Part shown: one piece after another, positions 34,212 to 43,299 of the stretch | How positions within the stretch are numbered: the first letter of the stretch is position 1 | Layout: the number at the start of each line of letters is the position of its first letter | Source: CAVPTL01 sp963708725 | GTDB lineage: Bacteria; Actinomycetota; Thermoleophilia; Gaiellales; JAICJC01 | Length of the DNA: 64,000 nt | Assembly (NCBI GenBank): GCA_963708725.1 | Contig: CAVPTL010000006.1 | Span: 1-64,000 of the forward strand | Reading direction: 5' to 3' | Made by a program: the position numbers and the translations under genes | Notes under the pieces: model-generated | Told to the model about the DNA's origin: nothing | What the model saw: the letters and a program-made list of their open reading frames with translations, nothing else | Database searches by the model: none

Positions 34212-35000
34212 ATGGATCTTGACCTCACCGACAAGGTCGTGGTGGTAACCGGTGCGGGTAACGGCATCGGTCTCGCGGTGACCCGAGGGTTCGTGGCCGA
34301 GGGCGCGCTTGTGGTGGCGGGGTCGCGGACCATCGACCGTCTCGAGGGGCTCGACCGGGTGCTCCCGGTGGCGATCGACCTGGCGCCGCCTGAAGCCCCG
34401 GCCGAGCTGATCGGGCGGGCGGTCGCCGAGCATGGGGGAGTCGACGTGCTCGTCAACAACGTGGGCGCGGCCCGTATGCGGCTCGATGGGTTCCTCGCCA
34501 CCAGTGACGAGGAGTTCGAATGGGCGCTCCAGCTGAACTTCTTCATCGCTCTGCGGTCGATCAGAGCGGCGCTTCCCTCGATGCTGGCCAAGGGGCGGGG
34601 CGTGGTCGTGAACGTCGCCTCGGTCAACGCCTTCTTCCATCCGGACTCGGCAGTGATGGACTACGGGGCGGCCAAAGCCGCGCTCGTGAACCTCAGCAAG
34701 GCCCTCTCCCAGGAGCTTGGGCCCCAGGGGATCCGCATCAACTGTGTCTCGCCCGGGCCGGTGGGTACCGACTTCTGGCTCGGCGAGCACGGCGTCGCCG
34801 CGACCGTTGCCAGCAAGACCGGTGTCGACCCCGACACCGCCCGCGAGCAGATCGTCGCGGGTATGGGTGGCATCCCCAGCGGCCGGTTCACGACACCGGA
34901 GGAGGTCGCGACGCTCGTGGTCATGCTGGCCTCCGACCGCACCGCGAACGTCACCGGCGCCAACTACGTCATCGACGGCGGGCTGATCAAGACCACCTAG
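34212..35000 (+). CDS. Short-chain dehydrogenase/reductase
   Basis: The 262-residue protein is a classical SDR: cofactor motif TGAGNGIG at residues 13-20, NNVG near 82, and the catalytic Ser137, Tyr151 and Lys155 (YGAAK). The GGRFT-type C-terminus ends in NYVIDGGL. It should reduce or oxidise a small carbonyl or alcohol with NAD(P). Close spacing with the alpha/beta hydrolase suggests the two act on related compounds. Confidence 0.92.
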   Translation: MDLDLTDKVVVVTGAGNGIGLAVTRGFVAEGALVVAGSRTIDRLEGLDRVLPVAIDLAPPEAPAELIGRAVAEHGGVDVLVNNVGAARMRLDGFLATSDEEFEWALQLNFFIALRSIRAALPSMLAKGRGVVVNVASVNAFFHPDSAVMDYGAAKAALVNLSKALSQELGPQGIRINCVSPGPVGTDFWLGEHGVAATVASKTGVDPDTAREQIVAGMGGIPSGRFTTPEEVATLVVMLASDRTANVTGANYVIDGGLIKTT

Positions 35001-35007
35001 TACCTGT

Positions 35008-35235
35008 CTAGCGCAGGTATGTCCGCTTCTCGGTTTCGGTCAGCTGGCGGGTGACTCGCGTCGCGGCCAACGAGAGCAGGGCGTGGGCGTACTCGACCTC
35101 GACCTCGCAATAGCGCGACGCGACCGAGTCTGGCGTGATCACAAAGACGAAGGCGTGGGACTGCTCGATCGCCTTTCGGATAGCCTCGGGAAACACCTCG
35201 CCGTCGCCGATGCCCTTGGTGTCGCGGGCAGCCAC
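35008..35235 (-). pseudogene. Internally deleted TIR-domain gene remnant
   Basis: The minus-strand frame contains GEVFPEAIRKAIEQSHAFVF and VITPDSVASRYCEVEVEYA, the middle of a TIR_2 domain including the conserved C-x-x-x-[EV] helix. It then jumps directly to LSLAATRVTRQLTETEKRTY and a stop, which resembles the extreme C-terminus of TIR/NTPase/WD40-type proteins. The first TIR strand and loop, and everything between, are missing. The upstream frame continues only into antisense of the LuxR gene. A GTG at 35235 could still give a 75-residue peptide, but this looks like the scar of a deleted STAND-type defence or signalling gene. Confidence 0.6.
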
Positions 35236-35270
35236 TTCACCCGTCAGAGAGGTCGATCCTACTCGGTCGA

Positions 35271-36419
35271 TCAGCCGCGGTCGAAGCTCCCACGTGAGGT
35301 CAGCGGCGTTCGCTGGATCACCTCGGGCAGGTACTCGTCGAGAAACGCGCGGGCAACGAGCTCCTGGCGCGAGCTGACCCCGACCTTTTCGTAAAGGCTC
35401 TTGATGTGGTCCTGCACCGTGTGCGGTGAGATCACGAGCTCTGCTGCGATCTCGGGATTCGAGAGCCCGCGCGCCAGCAGCGTTGCGACCTCGCGCTCGC
35501 GGGCGGTGGCGCCATGGGTTTCGAGGCGGAGATTCGCCGACTGCGAGGCGGCCGCGCGTTCGATCACGATCGCCACCCGACCATCCCCCGGATCGGCCCT
35601 TGACGCGTGCAGCGTGATCCAGCCAATCGGGCTTGGAACCGTGACGACGTTTCCCGCGGATGTCACGCCCTCGGCGCGGCGGGTATACGCCGCGATTGCG
35701 GTCAGAGGCGCCGGCAGCACGTCGCCCCCGTAGCCATCGGAGCGGCTCGAGAGCGCGTCGATCAGTTCGCGTGCGGGCGGCGTGACCAGCTCGACCGTGT
35801 TGGAGGCATCGACCAACACCATGCCGGGCGCGTTGGTGCCGGAGATGCGGCGGGCGGCGTCGAAGCGCAGGGAGGCGCGGATTCCCTCGGCGATGGCGCC
35901 CGCGACGTGGGCGAGCGCGTCGGCGTCGCGCTTGGTGAACCCGCCGCTCGATTCCCGCCGCGCCACGTGCACAGCGCCCCACACGCGGCCGCGGATCACA
36001 AAGGCCGCGCGCAGCTCGTGAGGAATGCCCGACGGCTCGAGCAGGTCTCGATACCGTGCGCTGCGCTCGGGGTGACCGCGCGTTGCCTGCTCGAGGATCC
36101 CGACCGGCACCCGGCGCGAGGCCAGGTCGGCGAACGATTGGTAGTCGTCGGTGAGGTACTCGCTGCGCACGATCATCTCGCCGGCCATTGGCGCGGTCTC
36201 CACGGTGTAGATGCCATGCTCGATCAGCTCGGTTGGGGCATCGCTTGTCAGCAGTCGCGTCTGAGGGTCGAGTGTGTGCCAGCAGCTCGCATCGTTTGCG
36301 ATCACGCGCCGCAGCCGCGGGCCCAGCTCCGCGAAGAACTGCTCGCGCGGTAGCGCGCGGGCGCCGAGGTCGAGCACCTCGTCTCGGAGCCGTTCGGGCG
36401 ACCACTGGGTCGGCGGCAT
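35271..36419 (-). CDS. GAF-domain LuxR-family transcriptional regulator
   Basis: The product (382 residues from ATG 36419) has a GAF-like sensor region (about residues 25-190, with LRAAFVIRGRVWGAVHVAR), a weaker PAS-like stretch (about 200-290), and a C-terminal LuxR helix-turn-helix (about 305-365: TAREREVATLLARGLSNPE, ISPHTVQDHIKSLYEKVGV). It lacks a receiver domain, so it probably senses a ligand directly. It is divergent from the cupin gene at 36545, which is a likely target. A start at 36530 would extend into the cupin promoter. Confidence 0.87.
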   Translation of the reverse strand: MPPTQWSPERLRDEVLDLGARALPREQFFAELGPRLRRVIANDASCWHTLDPQTRLLTSDAPTELIEHGIYTVETAPMAGEMIVRSEYLTDDYQSFADLASRRVPVGILEQATRGHPERSARYRDLLEPSGIPHELRAAFVIRGRVWGAVHVARRESSGGFTKRDADALAHVAGAIAEGIRASLRFDAARRISGTNAPGMVLVDASNTVELVTPPARELIDALSSRSDGYGGDVLPAPLTAIAAYTRRAEGVTSAGNVVTVPSPIGWITLHASRADPGDGRVAIVIERAAASQSANLRLETHGATAREREVATLLARGLSNPEIAAELVISPHTVQDHIKSLYEKVGVSSRQELVARAFLDEYLPEVIQRTPLTSRGSFDRG

Positions 36420-36544
36420 GCCCACAGTATCCACCGTCTTGGTGATGCCAGGTGCAGGAAGATCCCCAGGTGCAGGGGATGGCCGCCGAGGTCGGGACGA
36501 ACGATGCTTCCTGCGTCGGAACGATTCCACATCAGGAGGAGCAG

Positions 36545-37045
36545 ATGAGCGACATCACGACAGACGTGGCGCCAATAGCAGCAGGCCCTGGAGAGGGCGA
36601 AGCGCTGTGGTTTTTGGGCACACTCGCGACGGTGAAATCGTCAGCGGAGACGACCGGCGGGCGGGTCGCGGTGATCGAACAGCTGGCGCCCAGAGGATCG
36701 GGATCGCCGCTGCACGTCCATACTCGCGAGGACGAGTGGTTCTACGTGATCGAGGGCGAGCTGACCTTCTGGGTCGGTGGCGAGGTGATCTCCGCCCCCG
36801 CAGGGTCGTTCGTGTACGGGCCCAGAGACGTGCCGCACACGTTTCTGGTCAGCTCTGAGCAGGCGAGGTTTCTGCTCGTGACCGAGCCGGCCGGTTTCGA
36901 GAGCTTCATGCGCGCCGTCGGCGAGCCCGCCGAACGGCTCGAGATTCCGCCGCCGGCCGACGGACCTCCGGATGTCGAGGCCCTGACTCGGGCCGCCGCC
37001 AGCTTCGGTATCCAGATCGTCGGGCCTCCGGGGATTCCCAGCTAG
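36545..37045 (+). CDS. Cupin-domain protein, quercetin-dioxygenase-like
   Basis: The 166-residue protein has the first cupin motif LHVHTREDEWFYVIEGE, with metal-ligand candidates His57, His59 and Glu63, and the second motif with His98 (RDVPHTFLV). It is a small single-domain cupin resembling quercetin 2,3-dioxygenase-type proteins. AGGAGG 7 bp upstream selects ATG 36545 over 36452. It is divergent from the GAF-LuxR regulator. Confidence 0.88.
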   Translation: MSDITTDVAPIAAGPGEGEALWFLGTLATVKSSAETTGGRVAVIEQLAPRGSGSPLHVHTREDEWFYVIEGELTFWVGGEVISAPAGSFVYGPRDVPHTFLVSSEQARFLLVTEPAGFESFMRAVGEPAERLEIPPPADGPPDVEALTRAAASFGIQIVGPPGIPS

Positions 37046-37064
37046 CCGGGCGTAAACTCGGTGA

Positions 37065-38009
37065 ATGATTCCCACCGAACCTGAAGACGGTCACCCGGCG
37101 GACGCTGACGCACACACGTCGATGCGGGCGAAGGCCGAGGCGCTCACCGCGCGCGGGCAGGAGTACATGGCTCGCCTCGAGCGGGAGCGCCCTCGGCACG
37201 CCTCGGTGGAGGTCGGGTTCCGGGTGCTCGTGCGAGATCGCCAGATCGCGGGTGGCGTCCTGGGAGGAGGCCTGGCCTATCGGCTGTTCTTCTGGGCGCT
37301 GGCGCTGGCGGTACTCGTCTGTGGTGGCCTTGGGATCGCCGCGGCCTCGGGCGACAACGTCAACTCCGCCGCACAGGACGCCGGCCTGACAACGGCGGTC
37401 GCGGCCTCGATCTCATCGGCGGCGCAGCAGTCGGAGTCGGGACGGTGGTGGCTGCTCACCGTCGGGCTGTTCTCGGTGGTGTGGTTCAGCTGGAGCATGC
37501 TGCGCGCGTTTCGGCTCGTGCACGCCGCCGCCTGGCAGATCCCCCCGCCGCCACTTCGAAACGCTCCGCGAGCGCTTGCCTGCGTGCTGGCCGTGCCCCT
37601 CGTACTCATAGCCTTCGTGATCCTGTCGGGGTGGATCAGGGCGCACACGAACTCGCCCGCCGGACTGGTCGCGACGCTTGCGGTCGGAGTGATTTTCGCC
37701 GCGGTGTGGCTTTTTGCCTCGTCGTGGCTGCCCGCGCCCGACGTGCCGTTGACAGCGTTTCTGCCGGGTGCGATCGCCCTCGGGATCGGTCTCGAGGGGC
37801 TGCATATCTTCACGGTCTACTTCCTCGCAAACAGGCTCGCCGGTGCATCGGCCCTGTACGGGGCCCTCGGCCTGGCAGCAACCATGCTCTTCTATCTCTT
37901 CCTGGTCGGTCGCGGAGTGATCTGGGCGGCCGAGCTCAACTCGGTCGTTTGGTCGGTCCGAACCGAGCATGCCGGGGATGGGGGGAATGGCGGGACGGAA
38001 GGCGGGTAG
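37065..38009 (+). CDS. YihY/BrkB-family membrane protein
   Basis: The 314-residue protein has a charged N-terminal helix region and six membrane segments from about residue 65 to 300 (GGVLGGGLAYRLFFWALALA, LPGAIALGIGLEGLHIFTVY, ALYGALGLAATMLFYLFLVG). This matches the YihY/virulence-factor-BrkB family of inner membrane proteins. The biochemical role of the family is not settled. It starts 19 bp after the cupin stop and may share its transcript. Confidence 0.88.
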   Translation: MIPTEPEDGHPADADAHTSMRAKAEALTARGQEYMARLERERPRHASVEVGFRVLVRDRQIAGGVLGGGLAYRLFFWALALAVLVCGGLGIAAASGDNVNSAAQDAGLTTAVAASISSAAQQSESGRWWLLTVGLFSVVWFSWSMLRAFRLVHAAAWQIPPPPLRNAPRALACVLAVPLVLIAFVILSGWIRAHTNSPAGLVATLAVGVIFAAVWLFASSWLPAPDVPLTAFLPGAIALGIGLEGLHIFTVYFLANRLAGASALYGALGLAATMLFYLFLVGRGVIWAAELNSVVWSVRTEHAGDGGNGGTEGG

Positions 38010-38154
38010 CTGTTCGAAGCTGCGCGCCGAGGTAATGCGCTCCGCGCGCCCAGGAAACCCTCAGCCGAAAGTCCGGTTCGCCGCCGCCTGACCCGACACC
38101 GGCCGACCTGGCCCGACTTCGTGCCACTTTTGTAACTCGCCTCGGCCTGCGCGG

Positions 38155-38189
38155 CCGTGAATAACGGGGGAACCCCCCGTTATTCACGG
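38155..38189. repeat. Palindromic repeat, GAATAACGG family (variant copy)
   Basis: Perfect 16-bp arms (CCGTGAATAACGGGGG and complement) around a 3-nt centre, in the gap between two convergent genes. It shares the outer GTGAATAACGG/CCGTTATTCAC sequence with the copies at 49972 and 56289 but has a different core. It can also act as a bidirectional terminator here. Confidence 0.8.
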
Positions 38190-38216
38190 TGACGCTTTGA
38201 CGCGGGTTCGTAGCGG

Positions 38217-39617
38217 TTATCGGTGCGGGGTGATTGGGTGGTCGGCGAGAAGGGTCTCGGCCGGGTCGTTGGCGGTTTTGATCGTTCGCAATCGCTGGTA
38301 GGTGTCTGGTGGGTAGAGCCGCGATGTTTCGATCGGACGGTGCGCGAAGTTGAAGTAGCGTCGATTGGCTTCCCATGGCGAGAGTGCCGACGTGGCGGCG
38401 TCGACTGCTCGTGTGACGACGAGCTCGGCCTCGCTCGTCGGGGCGATGCCTGCCGTGAACATGACGTAGCCGGCGTCGATTGAGCCCGCCGCGCCGTGCT
38501 CGGCGGACGCGACGGCTACGGCTCCGCCGAGATGCCGAATCTCGAGCGTGAGCAGTGGAGGTACGCCGGTCGCCACGAACGCGTCGATCGCCTCGTCGGG
38601 GAGCGTTTCGATGAGGATCCCGTCGGCGATAGCGGGCACCGGCCCAGGCGGATCCATGTGCAGGTGCTGGAGGGCGCTGGGCGCGACCGCCGCGAATGTG
38701 TCGATCGCCGGCTCGAGCTTGCGCAGCGGCGAGACCAGTTCGGCGCCAAGTGCCTCTGGCCCCGTGTACACCGCCTCCACCACAACGAAGCTGCCGCCGC
38801 GCAGTGGCTCGGGGATGTCGGGAAGCCGTGGGAAGTGCAGGATCCGTCCCAGCGAGGTCACCTCGACCGGCACAGTGTCGGCCCAGTCACGCCAGGCGCG
38901 CAGCACCTTGCCAGCCTCTTCAACCGGCCAGAACATCGCACCTCCGTAGAGCTCCGGCGTCTCGAAGAGTTTGATCTCAATCGCGGTGATGACACCGTAG
39001 CTGCCACCGCCTCCGCGTACCGCCCAGAAGAGGTCGGGCTCGTTCTCATGGTCTGCTCGGACAAGCCGTCCGTCGGCGGTGACGAGTTCGACGGCCGTGA
39101 CGCTGTTGGCGGCGAGGCCGAGGCTGCGCGCGTACCACCCGATGCCGCCACCAAGCGTGTACCCGACCACTCCGACGTCTGGCGCGGAGCCGTGAAGCAC
39201 GATGAAGCCGTGGTCGGCGGCGGGCTCGATCACGTCCTGCCAGACGGCGCCTGCGGCCACCCTCGCCCGGCCGGTGGTGTCGTCGATCTCGACTCCGCGC
39301 AGTAACGAGGTCTTGATCAGGATCGTGTCTCCCAGCTTTGAGTGGGTGAATGCGCCGTGACCCGTTGCTTGGGGTGCAACCCGAAGATTGTGGTCGACTG
39401 CGAACTTGACGACTGCGACTACATCGCTCGCGGTCTCGACGAGGGCGACCGCCAAAGGCTGCTGATCGACAAGCAGGTTCCACGCCTGCCGCGCCTCGTC
39501 CCAGTCAAGATCACCGGACCGGACAAGCCGCCCAGACATCCGCTCCGTCAGGTCGAGAAGGTCGGACTCGTAGCTTTTAGTGGAATGCGAGATTCGTTGG
39601 TCGAATGTACGTGTCAT
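38217..39617 (-). CDS. FAD-linked oxidase, BBE type
   Basis: The 466-residue protein has an FAD-binding PCMH-type domain (about residues 45-215), with RVAPQATGHGAF holding the His position used for covalent flavin linkage, and GGGIGWYARSLGLAANSV. It has the C-terminal berberine-bridge-like segment (RYFNFAHRPIETSRLYPPDT, then a stretch ending LLADHPI). It should oxidise a small organic substrate with release of H2O2. There is no signal peptide. AAGGAG 6 bp upstream fixes ATG 39617. Confidence 0.9.
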   Translation of the reverse strand: MTRTFDQRISHSTKSYESDLLDLTERMSGRLVRSGDLDWDEARQAWNLLVDQQPLAVALVETASDVVAVVKFAVDHNLRVAPQATGHGAFTHSKLGDTILIKTSLLRGVEIDDTTGRARVAAGAVWQDVIEPAADHGFIVLHGSAPDVGVVGYTLGGGIGWYARSLGLAANSVTAVELVTADGRLVRADHENEPDLFWAVRGGGGSYGVITAIEIKLFETPELYGGAMFWPVEEAGKVLRAWRDWADTVPVEVTSLGRILHFPRLPDIPEPLRGGSFVVVEAVYTGPEALGAELVSPLRKLEPAIDTFAAVAPSALQHLHMDPPGPVPAIADGILIETLPDEAIDAFVATGVPPLLTLEIRHLGGAVAVASAEHGAAGSIDAGYVMFTAGIAPTSEAELVVTRAVDAATSALSPWEANRRYFNFAHRPIETSRLYPPDTYQRLRTIKTANDPAETLLADHPITPHR

Positions 39618-39737
39618 GGTGCTCTCCTTCGTGCGCGTCAATCATTGTTGGAACGGTTATGCGATCTGTTGGCCGCCACCCTCGGGCCAGCGGCTCTCAG
39701 CAAGCGGCTCTGGGTTCGCTGCGCCCAGTCAGGGCCG

Positions 39738-40331
39738 TCAGGTGATCGCCCTGAGAGTGGCGGGGCGGGGTGTGTCAGGGATTGCCTGTGGCGCGACGCT
39801 TGCGGCGGTGTAGCCGAGCATCCGCCCGAGGGGCGCCGCAAGCGCGAGCGCAGCTCGCTGAACGAGCAGCGGAGGGAACGGCACCTGGATGGTGTCTGAG
39901 TAGGCCTGGGCGATGACGGCGAGCCGAAGCGGGTTCGGCATGCCGTGGGTGTTCGTCTTACCTTCCGTCGCGAGCGCGAACATCGTGCTGAGCAACTGCT
40001 CGAAGTGGAGTGCTGGTCGCACCTCGCAGACGAACCGAGCCTCGGCATCGCCTGCGTTCCAGAACTTGTGGGGGGTCCCTGGAGGCACGACCAGGCTGTC
40101 GCCCGGCTCGGCAGAGATCGTCGTTCCGCCTACCAAGATTCCGACGCTGCCTTCGAGGACTTCGAATCGCTCTTCCTGATGGGGGTGGATGTGCTTGGTC
40201 GCGACGGCACCGCCGGGCTGGACGATGGTCTCGACAATCACGAACTCGCCGTCGGTCTCCGCTGCGGTTGTGATGAACGTGATCTGCTCACCGGTGGCCG
40301 GGTTCTCGATGACATCTCCTGCATGAAACAT
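39738..40331 (-). CDS. Cupin-domain protein
   Basis: The 197-residue protein carries a cupin core: KHIHPHQEERFEVLEG with His47, His49 and Glu54 as ligand candidates, and GTPHKFWNAGD with His88. A C-terminal extension of about 80 residues (LRLAVIAQAYSDT, PPLLVQRAALALAAPLGRML) is helical and hydrophobic and could touch the membrane. AGGAGG lies just before ATG 40331. It precedes the FAD oxidase gene by 120 bp on the same strand, so the two may be expressed together. Confidence 0.87.
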   Translation of the reverse strand: MFHAGDVIENPATGEQITFITTAAETDGEFVIVETIVQPGGAVATKHIHPHQEERFEVLEGSVGILVGGTTISAEPGDSLVVPPGTPHKFWNAGDAEARFVCEVRPALHFEQLLSTMFALATEGKTNTHGMPNPLRLAVIAQAYSDTIQVPFPPLLVQRAALALAAPLGRMLGYTAASVAPQAIPDTPRPATLRAIT

Positions 40332-40440
40332 GGCCTTCCTCCTTGGTGTCGTCTTTCGGGGGACACCACGGATGCTCGTCGCGGGCAACGCGATCGGGAA
40401 GGGGACTGGCCGTCAGATCAGTGTCGGAAAACCGACAGAC

Positions 40441-41454
40441 TCAGCCGAACGGGACGACTGCGAGAACGCGCGTGCCCCCGCCTACTGGGCTCTGGATAGT
40501 CAGCGTTCCACCGACGGCGTTGACGCGATCCGTCAAGCCCTCGAGGCCGCCTCCAGCTTCGAGGAGAGCGCCGCCGACCCCATCGTCGCTGACGGTCAGG
40601 CGTCCCTCGCAGTCGGACAGGGTGAGGGTGACCTCGACGCGTGTGGCGTGCGCGTACTTGGAGATGTTGACCAGCGCCTCGGCCGCTACGTAGTAGAGGG
40701 CGACCTCCACCGGTTCGGGGAGGCGCTCGTCGGGAGCCGCGACCGAGACCTCGATCGGTGTGCGCAGCGCCAGTCCGCGCAGCGATTCGGAAAGCCCGGT
40801 CTCTGTCAGTGCAGCGGGATGGATCCCTCGGGCCAACTCGCGGAGCTCTACGATAGCCATTCCGGTCTCTTCTTGGGCGGCGTCGACCAGCTCTGCGAGG
40901 CCGGCCGGCAGCTCCTGCTGCATAGCCATCCGCCTCAAGAAGATGCCGATGCCAACCAGCCGCTGCTGCGCCCCGTCGTGCAGATTTCGCTCGATCCGGC
41001 GACGCTCACGATCGGCTGACTCGACCACTCTGGCGCGAGAGTCTCGCAGTTCTTGCTCCGCCCGCTTGCGATCGGTGATGTCACGCAGATACGCCGTGAA
41101 CAGCGCAGGACCGTCAAGCTGGACGCGGGTCACCGTGAGCTCGAGCGGAAACTCACTACCGTCAGCGCGCATCCCGGTCAGCTCCACGCGCCGGTTGAGG
41201 ATCGTCTCCTCACCGGTTTCGAGATGCCGGTCGAGAGCTGCATAGTGCCGCTCGCGCAGCGTCGGCGGAATGATCAGCTGCGCGACGTTTTGGCCGAGCA
41301 CCACCGATGCGGAGCGCCCGAACATCTCCTCCGCCGCCCGATTGAACGTCAACACCGACCCCGAAGCGTCGATCGTTATCACCGCGTCCAATGAGGACGC
41401 GAGCATCGCTTCAAGCAACGCCGCAAGGCCCTGGGTCTCCCGAGCTTCGTCCAA
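40441..41454 (-). CDS. PAS-domain sensor histidine kinase (soluble)
   Basis: The product has no membrane helix. A PAS domain comes first (MLASSLDAVITIDASGSV, GRSASVVLGQNV, then LFTAYLRDITDRKRAE). A HisKA_3 domain follows (ADRERRRIERNLHDGAQQRL, His about 159 from this start), then an HATPase domain (YYVAAEALVNISKYA, SDDGVGGA, GLEGLTDRVNAVGG). It should sense a cytoplasmic signal such as redox or a small ligand and phosphorylate the regulator encoded divergently. The start is uncertain: TTG 41454 avoids overlap, while TTG 41520 would overlap the divergent gene. Confidence 0.87.
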   Translation of the reverse strand: MDEARETQGLAALLEAMLASSLDAVITIDASGSVLTFNRAAEEMFGRSASVVLGQNVAQLIIPPTLRERHYAALDRHLETGEETILNRRVELTGMRADGSEFPLELTVTRVQLDGPALFTAYLRDITDRKRAEQELRDSRARVVESADRERRRIERNLHDGAQQRLVGIGIFLRRMAMQQELPAGLAELVDAAQEETGMAIVELRELARGIHPAALTETGLSESLRGLALRTPIEVSVAAPDERLPEPVEVALYYVAAEALVNISKYAHATRVEVTLTLSDCEGRLTVSDDGVGGALLEAGGGLEGLTDRVNAVGGTLTIQSPVGGGTRVLAVVPFG

Positions 41455-41472
41455 TGCGATAGAACATACCGC

Positions 41473-42150
41473 GTGGCCGAGGAGCGTTCGACGCTGAAGG
41501 CAGTGATTGCTGAAGACCAACCGCTCCTGCGAGACGGCATCGCATCCCTGCTCGAACTTGGCGGTTTCGACGTGGTCGGCCGCTCCGAGAACGCGGACGA
41601 CCTACTCCTCAAAGTTCGCTCCTACGCCCCCGACGTCGCGATCACCGACATCCGCATGCCTCCGACGTTCAGCGACGAGGGGCTGAAAGCAGCGGAAGCC
41701 ATTCGCGCCGATCATCCCGAGACGGGAGTCCTGGTGCTCTCCCAGCATGTCGAGCCCGAGCAGGCCGCCCGCCTCGTCGCCAGCGATACCGGTGGAATCG
41801 GCTATCTCTTGAAGGAGCGCGTCCGCGACGGCCAATCGTTCCTGGACGCGGTAACCCGAGTCGCCACCGGCGGGACGGCGTTCGACCCGCAAGTTATCTC
41901 CGCGCTCGTCGCTGGCAGCGGCCACACCGCCAGTGAGCGACTCACCGAACGCGAACTACGCGTCCTCTCCCTCATGGCCGAAGGGCTCTCAAACACCGCC
42001 ATCAGCGAAACGCTCTTTCTCAGTTCGCGCGCCGTCGAGCGAGATATCTCAGCCATCTTCACCAAACTCGAACTGCCCCCAGCCGAAGAGCACAACCGCC
42101 GCGTACTCGCCGTACTCGCCTACCTCGGCATGCGCTCACCCAAACCCTAG
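41473..42150 (+). CDS. LuxR/NarL-family response regulator
   Basis: The 225-residue protein has a receiver domain with acidic E14/D15, phospho-acceptor D59 in VAITDIRMP, and Lys in YLLKE. A LuxR-type helix-turn-helix follows (about residues 155-210: TERELRVLSLMAEGLSNTA, SSRAVERDI). GTG start. It faces the PAS kinase head to head with almost no spacer, an arrangement that suggests one shared promoter zone and partnership. Confidence 0.9.
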   Translation: MAEERSTLKAVIAEDQPLLRDGIASLLELGGFDVVGRSENADDLLLKVRSYAPDVAITDIRMPPTFSDEGLKAAEAIRADHPETGVLVLSQHVEPEQAARLVASDTGGIGYLLKERVRDGQSFLDAVTRVATGGTAFDPQVISALVAGSGHTASERLTERELRVLSLMAEGLSNTAISETLFLSSRAVERDISAIFTKLELPPAEEHNRRVLAVLAYLGMRSPKP

Positions 42151-42375
42151 GCGCCGTCCTCACTTCGCACGTCACCCACCAAGGCTCGCACGAATCCCCG
42201 CCGGGCCGGTTTTCAACCCCCTTATCTCCTGACCCCCACGGACGCGCACCCTCGATTCCCATGTCAGTTGGGGGCTCCCTGTTACGGGGGCACCTGCACC
42301 CACGCCGACCAGGCACGAGCGGCCGCGAGCCTCCGACTCCCGGATCACTTACACCTCCTTCAACTACCTCCGGTG

Positions 42376-43203
42376 CTAAGCCTTGTCCGGGTGGACGGCC
42401 TCCGTCGCAATCCCGCCCTGAGCCGCACCGGATCCCGCCTGGCCGCCGCCGGCCCCGCGCAACACATACGCAAACGCAACCGCCAGGCACGCGCCCAGCA
42501 GCGGGCCAACGATGTACACCCAGTAGCTCGTGAAGTCACCGCCGATCAGGTCAGGTCCGAACGTGCGAGCGGGGTTCATGCTGGCCCCCGAAATCGGGCT
42601 ACCCCAGAGGCCTGCCAGAATGATGTAGCCACCGACCCCGAGCGCTCCGAATACCCCGAGGTTCTGGGCACCCGAGGCCGTTCCGAGGATCACGCTCACC
42701 AGGCCGAGCGTCAGCACGGCTTCCATCAGCATGGCGTTCGTCGATGAGTAGCCTGCCGCCGGATAGTTCGAGCCAAAGCTGGCCGAGGCGTTGACGACGT
42801 GTTGCACGAAGAGGGCGCCGAGTGACGCTCCGATCAGCTGCAACACGATGTAGCCGGGAACGCGCTTGGCCGGGAAGTCGCCGCGAAGCCAGAAGGCGAT
42901 GCTGACCGCCGGGTTGAGGTGGGCACCCGACACCTTTCCCATGAACAGGATGATGCCGAGCACCATCAGGCCGGGGGCGGTCACTGCGGCCGTGCGCGAG
43001 ATCGTGTTGGGAAAGGCGTGGCCCATCACTCCGCCGCCGCAGGCGACCAGCACCAGGAGGAACGTGCCGAAGCACTCCGAGAACAGCCGTCGCCACTCCT
43101 GCGACGGATCCTGAAAGTTGTTCATCGCGGCGACGTCCTCGCGGTACATCGCCTCGAATCGGGATCCGGGCCGCCATGGCGGAGGAGTTGTTTCGCTCAT
43201 CAT
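42376..43203 (-). CDS. Aquaporin/glycerol-channel (MIP) family protein
   Basis: The 275-residue protein has six membrane helices and both channel NPA motifs in context: GAHLNPAVSIAF and GASMNPARTFGPDL. The N-terminus (about 40 residues) and C-terminal tail are cytoplasmic. The region around the second NPA (SMNPARTFGPDL) resembles water-selective members more than glycerol facilitators, but the selectivity cannot be settled by eye. The 225 bp after its stop hold no gene. Confidence 0.92.
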   Translation of the reverse strand: MMSETTPPPWRPGSRFEAMYREDVAAMNNFQDPSQEWRRLFSECFGTFLLVLVACGGGVMGHAFPNTISRTAAVTAPGLMVLGIILFMGKVSGAHLNPAVSIAFWLRGDFPAKRVPGYIVLQLIGASLGALFVQHVVNASASFGSNYPAAGYSSTNAMLMEAVLTLGLVSVILGTASGAQNLGVFGALGVGGYIILAGLWGSPISGASMNPARTFGPDLIGGDFTSYWVYIVGPLLGACLAVAFAYVLRGAGGGQAGSGAAQGGIATEAVHPDKA

Positions 43204-43299
43204 TCACCTCTCGTTCTCACGCAGGACACATGTGTCGCAGGTGAGACTGACACACTCGCTCGCCTCACCTGCCTTTGTGGCCGCTTTTCACCCGGGTGA

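Noticed and set aside
35236..36405. Long minus-strand frame upstream of the TIR remnant
   Set aside because: It is a shifted frame of the GAF-LuxR gene, Arg/Pro-rich, with no protein-like features.
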